From contig NC_039362.1 in assembly GCF_003573695.1 (NCBI RefSeq), forward strand, positions 195,420,827 to 195,484,826: 64,000 nt of DNA, written 5' to 3'. The notes beneath the pieces are model-generated. The model saw nothing but the letters and a program-made list of their open reading frames with translations, ran no database searches and had not been told where the DNA came from. A program made the position numbers and the translations under genes. The DNA comes from Papaver somniferum (taxonomy: Eukaryota > Streptophyta > Magnoliopsida > Ranunculales > Papaveraceae). Shown here one piece after another: positions 1 through 9,471 of the stretch (its first letter is position 1; each line of letters opens with the position of its first letter).

Positions 1-663
1 TTCCCTGTTTTTCAATGCCTATTTCAGTTGACACAAACTAGGTCACCCAACAATTTATGAACGGCAACATAGAACATTGTACGTCAAGTCACAAAATTTT
101 GGGACTTGATGATCATTTCAGTAAGTTAGCTTTATACTTGTATACATTTGTATCAAATACTCGTACTTTTTGTTAACTTCAACTAAAGAATCTTTTTTCA
201 TAATATATTACAGTTTTGTATCTTCTTTTGTGATTCTCAGCAGTATAGTTTTGTATGTCCATAGAATGACATTGTAGTCTGTATATCTGTAGTGGGTAAT
301 TGCAGGGGGGAATGTGGGGAAATTAATTTTGACCAGGTCAATGAAGACTTGACCTTTTCTTTAATGTTGCAAAAAAGTAGCAACATCAGCAGTCCGATGC
401 TATATTAGAACCAGAACCAGAACCAACAGTATCTGGTTCCGGGTACGGGTATTCCTGTAATGAGCAACAGAAATAAGAAGTTGCTAATAAAAATTTTAGC
501 AATGACGAGCGCCGTTGCGAATTTCCGTTGCTGATCGTGATTAGCAACAGATCTTACGCCGTTGCTAAAGATTGCGACACCGTGTTAGCAACGGCGTAAT
601 CCTGTTGCGACCCCGTTTAGCAAAAACTATCGTAGGTTGCTAATACCTTAAAATGGTGTAGTG
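1..663. mobile_element. One end of a CACTA (En/Spm-type) DNA transposon, truncated by the window edge
   Basis: The last ten bases (654-663, TGGTGTAGTG) are the inverted CACTACACCA terminus typical of CACTA transposons. The ~190 bases before it (about 470-650) are packed with short repeats in both orientations built on GTTGC/GCAAC (TTGCTAA, TTAGCAAC, CGTTGC), which look like the subterminal transposase-binding repeats of this superfamily. Immediately after 663 a coding frame for the second half of an F-box domain begins, so the element end lies in an F-box gene. The rest (1-470) holds no readable transposase. The other terminus is outside the window, so the 3-bp target duplication cannot be checked. 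Confidence 0.72.
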
Positions 664-1437
664 TACCAGTGAAATCATTACTTGTTTGTAAGTCTGTCTG
701 CAAGAAATGGTATGCCGTGATCAGTTCTTCTGATTTTGTTAATGCTCTCATCTTAATCTCACTACCGATAAAAATAACCCTATTCTCATGCTTAAAGCTT
801 TTTCCTAGGATGCCAACAGTAGTCTAGGTTTGTCAATATCTAAGGTTTCATTAACATCGTTATCGATTGTTGGTGAAGATGATCCAACTGATGACATTGA
901 GATGGATTACCCATTCAAATCTTTAAGTAATCGTTTGTTGGGATCATCTAATGGTCTAATTTGCATGAGGTTGTTTGCTCGTTATAGGAATTTAGTCTGT
1001 CTTTGGAACCCAACCACAAGAGAATATAAAGAAATACAACCATTATCATCAATTGAACCATATGACCGTGTTCGATTACATGATTTTGGTTATGATCGCA
1101 AGACTGATGATTACAAGTTGGAAATAGGTGTCCAAACTGATAGAAGAATGAGTAGTACACTAGTCCAAGTCTTTGCTTTAGCATCAGATTCATGGAAAAC
1201 CGGGAAAACCATACCTTATTGGTTTTCTAGGGATCAAAGATATGGTGTGATTTGTAATGGAGACTTCCATTGGTTAGCAGCACCTCTAGATCAAGACATC
1301 TATTTTTTACTCTCGTTTGATATCAGTGACGAGACGTTTAAGGAAATGCAACTACCGAAAGAAATTTTCAAGGAGTATATGTACCAATATTTGTTTCTGG
1401 GAGTGTTGGAAGGGCGTCTTTGCATACTTTTCAGCTC
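664..1437 (+). pseudogene. F-box/FBA protein pseudogene, 5' portion
   Basis: Plant F-box proteins recruit substrates to SCF ubiquitin ligases. From 663 the frame reads the C-terminal half of an F-box domain (PVKSLLVCKSVCKKWYAVIS). After a two-base CT duplication near 745-748 the reading continues in another frame, meets TAG at 806-808, then stays open from 809 through an F-box-associated (FBA) domain (GSSNGLICM, LWNPTTREYKEI, HDFGYDRKTDDYKL, GDFHWLA, ILSFDISDETF-like blocks). The N-terminal half of the F-box is cut off by the CACTA end at 663. The FBA domain is cut at 1437 by an LTR retrotransposon and resumes at 5898. The two insertions, frameshift and stop make it a clear pseudogene. The ligase role is family knowledge only. 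Confidence 0.9.
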
Positions 1438-1733
1438 TGTTGGATTAACTTCAACATAGAAGTCACTAACAAGCTGGTTAGGACAAGATTAGGAAATTGA
1501 TGTAATCCTAAGGGAATTAGAAGTCATCTAGTTCTAAGAAAAGGAAAGACATGTAATAAGGTAATAAGACTAGGAAAAGGAATTCATAGTTCTATATATA
1601 TATGATCACCAAAGTTGTGGTTGATCATAAGAGCAAGATTAGATCTTGTGTTTAGTTTTGAGAGATTTTCTAAACATCAATAAAGAGAGTAGTCTTTATA
1701 CAAGCTAAGTTTGATCTTGCAGTTGCCATTAAT
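1438..1733 (+). repeat. 5' LTR of the copia element at 1.4-5.9 kb
   Basis: Starts TGTTGGATTAAC and matches 5602-5897 base for base except about two substitutions (for example A versus G in GGTAATAAGAC/GGTAATAGGAC). A TATATATA stretch near 1594-1602 is a plausible promoter box. The LTR supplies an in-frame stop to the F-box ORF that runs into it. Confidence 0.92.
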
Positions 1734-1745
1734 TGGTAACAGAGC
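1734..1745 (+). promoter_or_regulatory. tRNA primer-binding site of the copia element
   Basis: TGGTAACAGAGC directly follows the LTR and differs by one base from TGGTATCAGAGC, the usual plant copia site complementary to the initiator methionine tRNA 3' end. Confidence 0.85.
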
Positions 1746-1758
1746 TTGTTTCTGAGCC

Positions 1759-2871
1759 ATGGAAAACGAAACCACCATTGTGGGTGCAAAACAGTTCACA
1801 CCACCATCAATACAAGTACCAATCCTCAACGCCACAAACTACACAGTATGGGCCATGAGAATGAAGGTACTGATGAAAATCTACAAGGTCTGGGATACAA
1901 TTGAACCAGGAACAGATGATGCAGATAAGAACAACATCGCTATAGGATTACTCTTTCAAGTAATACCAGAATGTCTTGTTCTACAAGTTGGTGAACAGGA
2001 AACTTCAAAGAAAATTTGGGATGCAATAAAGGCACGTAATCTCGGAGCTGATCGAGTTAAAGAAGCCCGTCTGCAAACCTTAATGTCTGAATTTGAAAGA
2101 GTGAAGATGAAAGACACTGATACTATTGATATCTTTGCAGGAAAACTATCAGAGATAGCCTCAAAATCTGCGTCACTTGGACAATCCATTGATGAAGATA
2201 AACTGGTAAAGAAGTTTCTCAATAGTTTACCAAGATCCAAGTATATTCATATCATAGCTTCTCTCGAAAAAGTCTTAGATTTAAAGAATACTAGCTATGA
2301 AGATATAATTGGAAGATTGAAAGCATATGAAGAGAGAATCCTTGATGAAGAAAACAATGGAGAAACTCAAGGAAAACTCTTGTACACAAACTCTTACCAA
2401 CAAAACTCTGCGACAAGAGGAAGAGGTCGTGGAAGAGGTGGTAGAGTAAACAGAGGCCGAGGAAGGGGAGGAAGGTTTAACTCACAAGATAGAACAACAA
2501 GTCAGAATGATCAAAACCAAGGGAAAGAAAAGAAGGATGGATCAAACATTATTTGTTACAGATGTGACAAACCAGGACACTTCTCCTCTGTATGCCCTGA
2601 AAGAATACAAAAGATGGAAGAAGCAAATAAGAATGAAACAAGGGAAGCAGATACAACTCTTTTCATGCAAGAAGTTGTATTCTTAAACGAAGGGAAACTA
2701 ATACCAAAGAAATACGAATCAAAGGATGGAGAAGAAGGAATCTCGTATTTAGATAACGGAGCCAGCAACCACATGACTGGTAAGAAACATTATTTCTCTG
2801 AACTCAACGAGAAAATCAAAGGAAAAGTGAAGTTTGGGGATGGATCTTCTGTAGAAATTAAAGGGAAATGA
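1759..2871 (+). pseudogene. Copia gag and start of protease
   Basis: A 370-codon frame starts at ATG 1759. Residues ~20-230 resemble the copia gag (LNATNYTVWAMRMKVLM, then a QTLMSEFERVKM block). An Arg/Gly-rich stretch covers ~214-240, followed by a CCHC zinc knuckle (CYRCDKPGHFSSVC, ~267-280). The protease motif near residue 331 reads LDNGASNHMTG where copia proteases normally have D-T/S-G-A, so the catalytic triplet is altered. The frame ends at TGA 2869-2871, but protease-like sequence continues in another frame just after it, so the end is a mutation and not the natural terminus. Confidence 0.9.
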
Positions 2872-4208
2872 TCAATTCTATTTCAGAGCAAGACCGGAGA
2901 ACAGAAGCTTGTCACAAACATCTACTTCATCCCAAACTTACAAAGCAATATTCTAAGTTTAGGACAAGCTACAGAAGTTGGATGTGATGTTAGAATGCGA
3001 CAAGATTATCTAACAGTTCATGACCCAAGTGGAAGACTTTTAGTTAGAGTCTCACGCTCACAGAATAGACTCTACAAGATAAGTCTCATAATTGGAAGGC
3101 CATTGTGTCTGAATATGAGACTGGAAGATCAGACATGGAAGTGGCACGGAAGGTTAGGACACGTAAGTTTCAGAACCTTAAAAACTATGTCTCAGAACAA
3201 GATGGTTCGAGGGCTACCACAGATAAACGATGAATCGAGGATCTGTGAATCATATTTAGTTGGGAAACAAACGCGTCAAGGTTTTCCAAAAGCAACAACA
3301 TTCAAAGCCTCAAAGTCATTAGAGCTTCTTCATGCTGATTTATGTGGTCCTATTACACCACAACAAAACGGAGTGGTGGAGAGAAGAAACCGAACTCTAA
3401 TGGAGATGACGAGAAGTTCATTAAAATCCATGCAGGTACCTAATTATCTATTAGGGGAGAAGCTGTACGACACTCCACATATCTAATAAACAGAATACCT
3501 ACGAAAGCTCTTAATAATATGACTCCCTATGAAAGCTTACACAAGAAGAAACCAAATCTAGATCATCTAAGAGTGTTTGGTTGCAAAGCATACGCAAAAG
3601 TTGATTCTGCAACTCTTAAGAAACTGGATGATCGATCTCAGACTCTTGTGCATATAGGAATTAAGCCTGGATCCAAAGCTTACAGATTATTCAATCCAAC
3701 AACGAAAAGAGTAATAGTGAGTCGAGATGTGGTATTCGATGAAAAAGCAAACTGGAACTGGAAAGAAACTAATGATGGACCAAGTAGGGATCCAGGAATG
3801 TTTCACATGAGATGGGGTCAAGTAATTGATGAAGGCGAAGGACCCATAATCATCAATATCAACGGAAACAATGATGTTAATCAAGAAGAAGAAGAGAATA
3901 ATGAAAGCACTGAGAATAACGAAGAAGAAGAAGAAGAAGAAGAAGAAGAAGAGGAGATCGATGAAATAACTCAACCCATTCCACTGCGAAAATCAACAAG
4001 ACAGATACAAAAGCCACAGTATCTGGAGGATTATGTTCTTCAAGCTGCAGAAGAATGTGAGATTATGCTACTTTCTGTTAATGATGAACCAAGGAATTTT
4101 CAGGAAGCAAAGGTCTCGACTAAATGGACACAAGCATGTAGAGAAGAAATTATTTCAATCAACAGAAACAAGACTTGGTTTCTAGTTGATAATCAAAATA
4201 AAACGTAA
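2872..4208 (+). pseudogene. Copia integrase remnant with core deleted
   Basis: The remainder of protease is followed by the integrase GAG-pre domain (WKWHGRLGHVSFRTL) and LLHADLCGPITP. The sequence then jumps straight to PQQNGVVERRNRTLMEM, which normally lies over 100 residues later. The first two catalytic acidic positions of the D,D-35-E core are therefore missing and only the final Glu region is left. A frameshift/stop near 3480-3520 separates this from the integrase C-terminal part (YESLHKKKPNLDHLRVFGCKAY). That part ends in a run of acidic codons (GAA/GAG microsatellite, about 3900-3957) and the linker into reverse transcriptase. The ACACCA shared at both sides of the junction (3351-3364) suggests a microhomology deletion. 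Confidence 0.87.
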
Positions 4209-5612
4209 TGTTGATGGTACTGTCAATAAATACAAAGCAAGGCTTGTATCTAAAGGATATGTACAAGAATCAGGCATAGATTTTGATGAAGTTTTTGCAC
4301 CAGTTGCTAGAATTGAAACAATACGTTTATTAATTGCATAGGAAGCATCAAACTCATGGAAAATTCACCACTTAGACGTTAAGACAGCATTCTTACATGG
4401 TGAATTTCGAGAAGATGTGTATGTTGAACAACCAGAAGGTTTTGAAGTAAAAGGACAAGAGCATAAGGTTTATAAGTTATCAAAAGCTCTATATGGTTTA
4501 AGACAAGCTCCTCGAGCCTGGAATACAAAGTTAGATCAAATCTTAAGAGAAATCAGATTTGTTAAATGCTCTAAAGAAACATCAGTATACAGAAGAGAAG
4601 AAAAGGGAACGCTTCTTGTGATTGCAGTCTATGTAGATGATCTATTTTTGACTGGCAACTCCCTTAAGGTGATCAATGAGTTCAAGAGAGAAATGTCATC
4701 AAAGTTTGAGATGCCAGACCTCCAAAACTCACTTATTACCTTGGCATAGAAGTCCATCAAGGAGTAGATGGGATTCAGATTAAACAAGAAGCTTATGCAA
4801 GGAGAATTCTGAAAGAAGCAGGACTTGAAACTTGTAATCCAACTAAGATACCAATGGAGTTTGGACTTAAAGTTTCAAAGGAACAAGAAGAAGCAGAGAT
4901 TGATTCAACGAGTTATAGAAGAAATGTTCCATGCCTAAGATACTTATTACACACAAGACTAGATTTGGCTTTCTCTGTGGGAGTAGCAAGCCGTTATATG
5001 CAGAGTCCACGCAAGTCTCATGGTGATGTAATAAAGCAGATATTGAGATATCTAAGAGGAACAATCAGCTGTGGATTGAAGTATGGTCGAGGAAGATCAA
5101 AAGGAATTGTTGGGTATAGTGACCACAGTCATAATATTGACCAAGATGATGGAAAAGGTACAACTGGTCATATATTTTATCTAGGAGAAGCACCTATTAC
5201 ATGGTGTTCACAGAAGCAAGACACAGTAGCTCTGTCATCATGCGAAGCTGAGTTCATGGCCTCAACAGAAGCAGCTAAACCATCAATATGGCTTCAAGAA
5301 TTATTGGGTGAAATCAAAGGAAGAGAACCTGAAAAAGTTCTCATCAAGATTGATAATAAGTCTGCAATTGCACTCACTAAAAATCCAGAGTTTCATGGGA
5401 AGACGAAACACATTCACAAAAGGTATCACTTCATACGAGAATGCATCGAGAAGGAGGTCATTAACGTAGAACACATACCTGGAACTGAGCAGAAGGCAGA
5501 TATATTGACAAAGGCATTAGCTCGGATCAAGTTTGAAGAAATGAGGAAATTAATAGGAGTACAAGATTTCTCACAAGCACAGTTGAAGCTTAAGGGGAGA
5601 ATGTTGGATTAA
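4209..5612 (+). pseudogene. Copia reverse transcriptase and RNase H remnant
   Basis: Copia RT motifs are in order: [26 protein letters not shown], a TAG stop at 4339-4341, LDVKTAFLHGEF, KALYGLRQAPRAW and the active site YVDDLFLTG (about 4630-4656). A frameshift near 4745 precedes the connection. From 4854 the frame covers YLRGT, the RNase H block (SSCEAEFMA, IDNKSAIAL, KHIHKRYHFIRE) and ends ADILTKALA..RKLIGV. Two frame breaks plus the internal stop mean no full-length RT is made. The YVDD catalytic residues survive. Confidence 0.9.
5591..5601 (+). other. Polypurine tract of the copia element
   Basis: TAAGGGGAGAA lies immediately upstream of the right LTR start, the expected place and composition for the plus-strand priming site. 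Confidence 0.85.
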
Positions 5613-5897
5613 CTTCAACATAGAAGTCACTAACAAGCTGGTTAGGACAAGATTAGGAAATTGATGTAATCCTAAGAGAATTAGAAGTCATCTAGTTCTA
5701 AGAAAAGGAAAGACATGTAATAAGGTAATAGGACTAGGAAAAGGAATTCATAGTTCTATATATATATGATCACCAAAGTTGTGGTTGATCATAAGAGCAA
5801 GATTAGATCTTGTGTTTAGTTTTGAGAGATTTTCTAAACATCAATAAAGAGAGTAGTCTTTATACAAGCTAAGTTTGATCTTGCAGTTGCCATTAAT
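5602..5897 (+). repeat. 3' LTR of the copia element at 1.4-5.9 kb
   Basis: Direct repeat of 1438-1733 with about two differences. It begins TGTTGGATT right after the polypurine tract. F-box gene sequence resumes just beyond it. Confidence 0.92.
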
Positions 5898-6211
5898 AAC
5901 AACGGAATTCTCAGTTTGAAGTATGGGAGATGCTGGATTATGGTGTTCAAGAATCTTGGACTAAGCGTTGTGTCATTGCCTATGAGAGTATTGATACCCC
6001 GTTTTATTTTAGGCTTGTGTTATCCATTAAGAATGGGGTGATTCTATTTTTGAATGCCAGTGGGCTAGTCTTGTATGACCTAAAAAATGGAAGTGGTAGA
6101 AAACTAAATATCAATAATGATCCACACTTGAGCATAATCGACAACAAGAGTTATTTTGAAAGTTTAGTTTCTCTGAACTCTGGTACTTATGTTGGGAGAG
6201 AAGATGAATGA
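5898..6211 (+). pseudogene. F-box/FBA protein pseudogene, 3' portion
   Basis: Continues the FBA domain broken at 1437. The frame through CAG at 5912 reads QFEVWEMLDYGVQESWTKRC and then the typical tail (NGVILFLNASGLVLYDLKNG, YFESLVSLNSG), ending at TGA 6209-6211. The normal end of FBA proteins looks preserved. AATAAA at 6478-6483 could be the old polyadenylation signal. Confidence 0.88.
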
Positions 6212-6956
6212 AGAATCAATAAGAACACGAAGAAAGCGCTTTAAAAGAAATACATGTAATTCTGTTATTGATTATATTTTATATGCATGTTGTTTTTTAG
6301 GTAATTATTCAATTGGATTGAAGTTTGAGGTTATAAAGTTACATAGCTCCATTTCGATTCTCGTAGCAAGTGGTACAATCTCTATGAAATCTCAAACTCT
6401 TTAAGTTTGTGGTTCAGGTCGAGATTTGGTTATTGTTTGGATTGGAATTTTGTTTTCTCAATGCTTAGTTTTTTGTAATAAAACTTTTCTATACAAGATG
6501 CTTTATAGAATGATAATCTCAACGATTAAATGTGAGATCGATTCTCTAGTTTCATCCTTAATGGTTTCATATCTTAATATTATGGTAATTTGCAATGGTT
6601 TAGCAGCGGATTACAAAGTCCGTAATTTTACTTAAGCTGCAGTTCTAACATGAAGCCAAGCAAGAGTAACACAAAATCAATTGAAATTTGGATGCTTTGA
6701 TATTGGGGCCTGGGAGTGCTATAGTGATTATTGGTCTTGTACTTGATATTACAGTATGAGTTGCTGCTTTAGGTATTGAAAGCGTGAAGAAGCATGAAGC
6801 GTTTTTTATTTTTAGGAAGCAATGAGTTTGTCGAAACGTGAAGCGTTGTTTCATGGTTGATGTTTGAAGCGCTTATAAATAATGTTAATTATAAACTTAA
6901 GAAGATAATATTCGTATAAAATAAAAAATAAGTCCAGTAAATGTACAAGTACTATC
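6212..6956. other. No gene seen; former 3' flank of the F-box gene
   Basis: Several short open frames without recognisable protein content. Multiple GAAGCG/CGCTTC-type short repeats begin near 6780 and continue to 7245, possibly belonging to one small unclassified repeat around the SINE-like block. Confidence 0.5.
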
Positions 6957-7010
6957 CGTGGCTCAGTGGTTCTCTTAACCTGATTACCAAGTGCGGGGAT
7001 CAAATCTCTC
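6957..7010 (+). repeat. tRNA-derived, SINE-like sequence with A and B boxes
   Basis: TGGCTCAGTGGT (6959-6970) fits an RNA polymerase III A box, and GGGATCAAATCTC (6996-7008) is a degenerate B box at the expected spacing of about 35 bases. No cloverleaf acceptor stem can be formed, so this is a tRNA-derived repeat and not a working tRNA gene. The 3' extent is uncertain. Confidence 0.5.
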
Positions 7011-7019
7011 ATTGGAATA

Positions 7020-7146
7020 CTTTTATTTTCTTTTAAAAATTTTAGCTGGAAAATTCAAAATTGTGCGAGAAATGCCGTGGAAGCTTTTATTTTCTTTTAA
7101 AAATTTTAGCGGGACAATTCAAAATTGGGCGGGATATGCTATGAAG
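7020..7146. repeat. Two-copy 64-bp tandem duplication
   Basis: CTTTTATTTTCTTTTAAAAA begins both copies (7020-7083 and 7084-7146). They match along their length with about eight substitutions and end in GAAG. Confidence 0.85.
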
Positions 7147-7865
7147 CGTATCTTAATTAAAGAATCTGCCGCTTTAGTGAAGATTCGCTTCACCACTACG
7201 AGTTGAAGCGTTTTGGGATTTTGGAGCGAAGCGTCAAGCGTACGCTTTTAAAAACCACTGCTTAGGTTTTTACTGATTCATACTAAAAGTTCTTTTGGGA
7301 TTGTAGTCTCTATTCCTATTTGTGTAATGGTAAAGTCCTTTTGATATTATAATTCCATGACTAGTACTTGATATTACACCAATTCCTATGCTTGAACATC
7401 ATAAAATAGGAGATGTGCCATATTTTTCATATTCGAAAAAAAATAAAAAATAAAGATCCGATTTCAAAAATAGGAAATTGATAAGCATAGCCACTGAATT
7501 AAGTAACCATCTCACTGAAATTAAAATGTTAATCATTGATTTCCGGAGGAATGCAGTCGGACCAACTAAAGGAGCTACAGTATTTTCCAAATGTGCATAT
7601 ATTTCTGCGATCATTAAGAACTGATAAGAAAAGACAAGTGTATTCACAGCTAGCATTTCTACGCTCAACGAAATGAAATACACTCTAGAACATCATTAAT
7701 ATATACGATGCTGGCTTCGAATGGAAAAATGCGACTGTCATATAGGCTCTGACATCGAAGATACATCTAGACTAAAGATTTTTGTGGTTTAGTATACCCC
7801 AAAATCTCAAAATTCTACCCAAATCTCAGTTCCACAAATATATTTGTTTGCTTTATTATTACGGG

Positions 7866-8180
7866 AAATGGGTCATTTGTCCAAATATTTTTAAAATGTG
7901 GTTCAAATGGACGAGTAAAAATTATTATGGGTGAAATGGACACCAAAAAAATAATAAGGATGAAACTGGATTCATCCTGACTTAAACTTAAAAAAAAAAC
8001 AAGGATGAAACTGAATGCATCTTGAAGTAAATTAAAAATAAGAAAAAGTATTTGAAAATGGGTAGGATGAAACTGTTTACATCCTGGCTATTTTTACATT
8101 TTTATCCATTTAAACAGTATCAAAATCTAAATATCATTTTCACCCAAAAATTGTTGATTTTGATCTTTTTAACCAATTCT
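7866..8180. repeat. MITE-like dispersed repeat, copy 1 of 3
   Basis: About 315 bp starting AATGGGTCATTTGTCCAAAT and ending near TTAACCAATTCTGTG. It aligns over its length with 40273-40590 and 52928-53245. Inside are repeated GGATGAAACTG..CATCCTG pairs that can fold on each other. The outer part (CAAATGGACGAG..) is imperfectly complementary to the distal part (TCCATTTAAACAG), giving a fold-back structure. No coding capacity. Superfamily unknown. Confidence 0.75.
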
Positions 8181-8315
8181 GTGTTATTATTATCAAATTA
8201 TAAAGGGAGATGTTTCGTTCGTTTTCACCGGAACGACTGAGCAACCATAATATATATCGTGACCAAGCGGCATTGGACTTTAAATAAAGTATAAAATATT
8301 TGCTATCAATTTTGC

Positions 8316-8452
8316 TAGATGCACCGGAGATTTACACCTCGATTTGCGCCGGGCTTTAAAAGAGATGGTGGGCCCCGCAACCCCTGGAACTTAGCAGGGG
8401 CCACTGCTATTAGAGCCGGTGCAAACCGGAGAATAAATATTCCGTGCATCTA
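8316..8452. mobile_element. 137-bp hairpin MITE with ~40-bp terminal inverted repeats
   Basis: The left end TAGATGCACCGGAGATTTA pairs with the complement of the right end, which reads TAGATGCACGGAATATTTA. The complementarity extends ~40 bases to GCGCCGG/GCACCGG. The ends carry TA on both sides, compatible with a TA target duplication (Tc1/mariner-type), though other superfamilies are possible. No coding sequence. Confidence 0.75.
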
Positions 8453-9470
8453 TCATTTTTGATTTGCTATATGGGTTTTCTTAAACTAGAATTGTATGAC
8501 ATGTAGTGCATGACCTGTTAAAAGATTAAAGCCCATTTATAAATGCAATACTACCCCCTGGTGTACTTCCCATGGTTTTTAGCATCAAAGGCTTTGGGCT
8601 TTGATTCATCCCTAGCACTTTACAGTGTCAGCAATCAAACGTTGGTTAGGGTGCCAATTAAGCTCAAAATTTAAAACCATAACTTCACAATTATGGTTGG
8701 TTAAAAAATGAAATCTTAAAAGGTTATACTTTCATCTCATATTTTTGGCCACGATAGTGTACCAGTCATCACTTGATTGAAGAATACACTATTGTGATTT
8801 TTAGGCGGTGCCTGACCCGATTGAGATGGGTTAGACAGTAATATCTACCGGTTGGAACAATAGGAAACTAATGTGTGCTACTGCTACTTCCGTTGGTGAC
8901 TGGAAACCGAAAGTGTTGAATTTAGATGTGATCTCCCAGGAGGAGGAAACGAGGCTTACTACTGCTCACGCCCCACTTACCTTGGCCACATAATTTTTTA
9001 ACCGGGTCACAGGCTCGTGTTCATGTTATCTTTGTAGGTTGTAGGACATCATCCAATTCTCACTTTCGGAAATGCCGAACATTATGCACTTAATTTAACA
9101 GTAGATACTTTTACTATCCACACTTTATTATTTAAAGAGAATATAAGTAGAGAAGAAATATAATAGCCTGTTTTAGCAAATGAGAAGCTTTGAGATGTTG
9201 GAGTACACTGAAAAAACAAGAACCTCAAAAACCTTGCTAAAATTAATCACTAATCCACAATATTTACACATGTATAATTTAGGTTTTTTTTATCATGAAA
9301 AAATATTTTTTTTTTTAAAGAAAATTTAGACGGAGCCTAAAAATTAAGATTGCTAATAATGCAAGTGTGGTGATTGTTTAGACAAACATTAGACCCACTG
9401 CTAAGGTTCTTCCAAGTTATAGCCAAATTCAAAGCTTGGAGATTTTGGGTTCTATGTAACAGTTTAAGAC
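8453..9470. other. No gene seen
   Basis: AT-rich intergenic sequence. A T-run at about 9304-9316 could be the poly(A) tail, on the opposite strand, of the LINE that follows. Nothing else is supported. Confidence 0.5.
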
Positions 9471-9471
9471 C

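Larger units (their letters stand above)
1438..5897 (+). mobile_element. Ty1-copia LTR retrotransposon inserted in the F-box gene, defective
   Basis: The element is bounded by 296-bp direct repeats that differ at about two positions. It has a primer-binding site right after the left LTR, gag-protease-integrase-RT-RNase H blocks in copia order, and a polypurine tract before the right LTR. Stops, frameshifts and a large deletion in the integrase core make it non-autonomous, while the nearly identical LTRs date the insertion as recent. I see no clean 5-bp target duplication: the left flank ends AGCTC and the right flank begins AACAA. The LTR ends in AAT rather than CA, so an end may have been altered or the flank rearranged. 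Confidence 0.93.

Noticed and set aside
3687..3974. Minus-strand frame with a Phe run
   Set aside because: Antisense of the acidic GAA/GAG repeat in the copia linker.
6957..7010. Functional tRNA gene
   Set aside because: Has A/B-box-like sequence but no cloverleaf or acceptor stem; treated as SINE-like.
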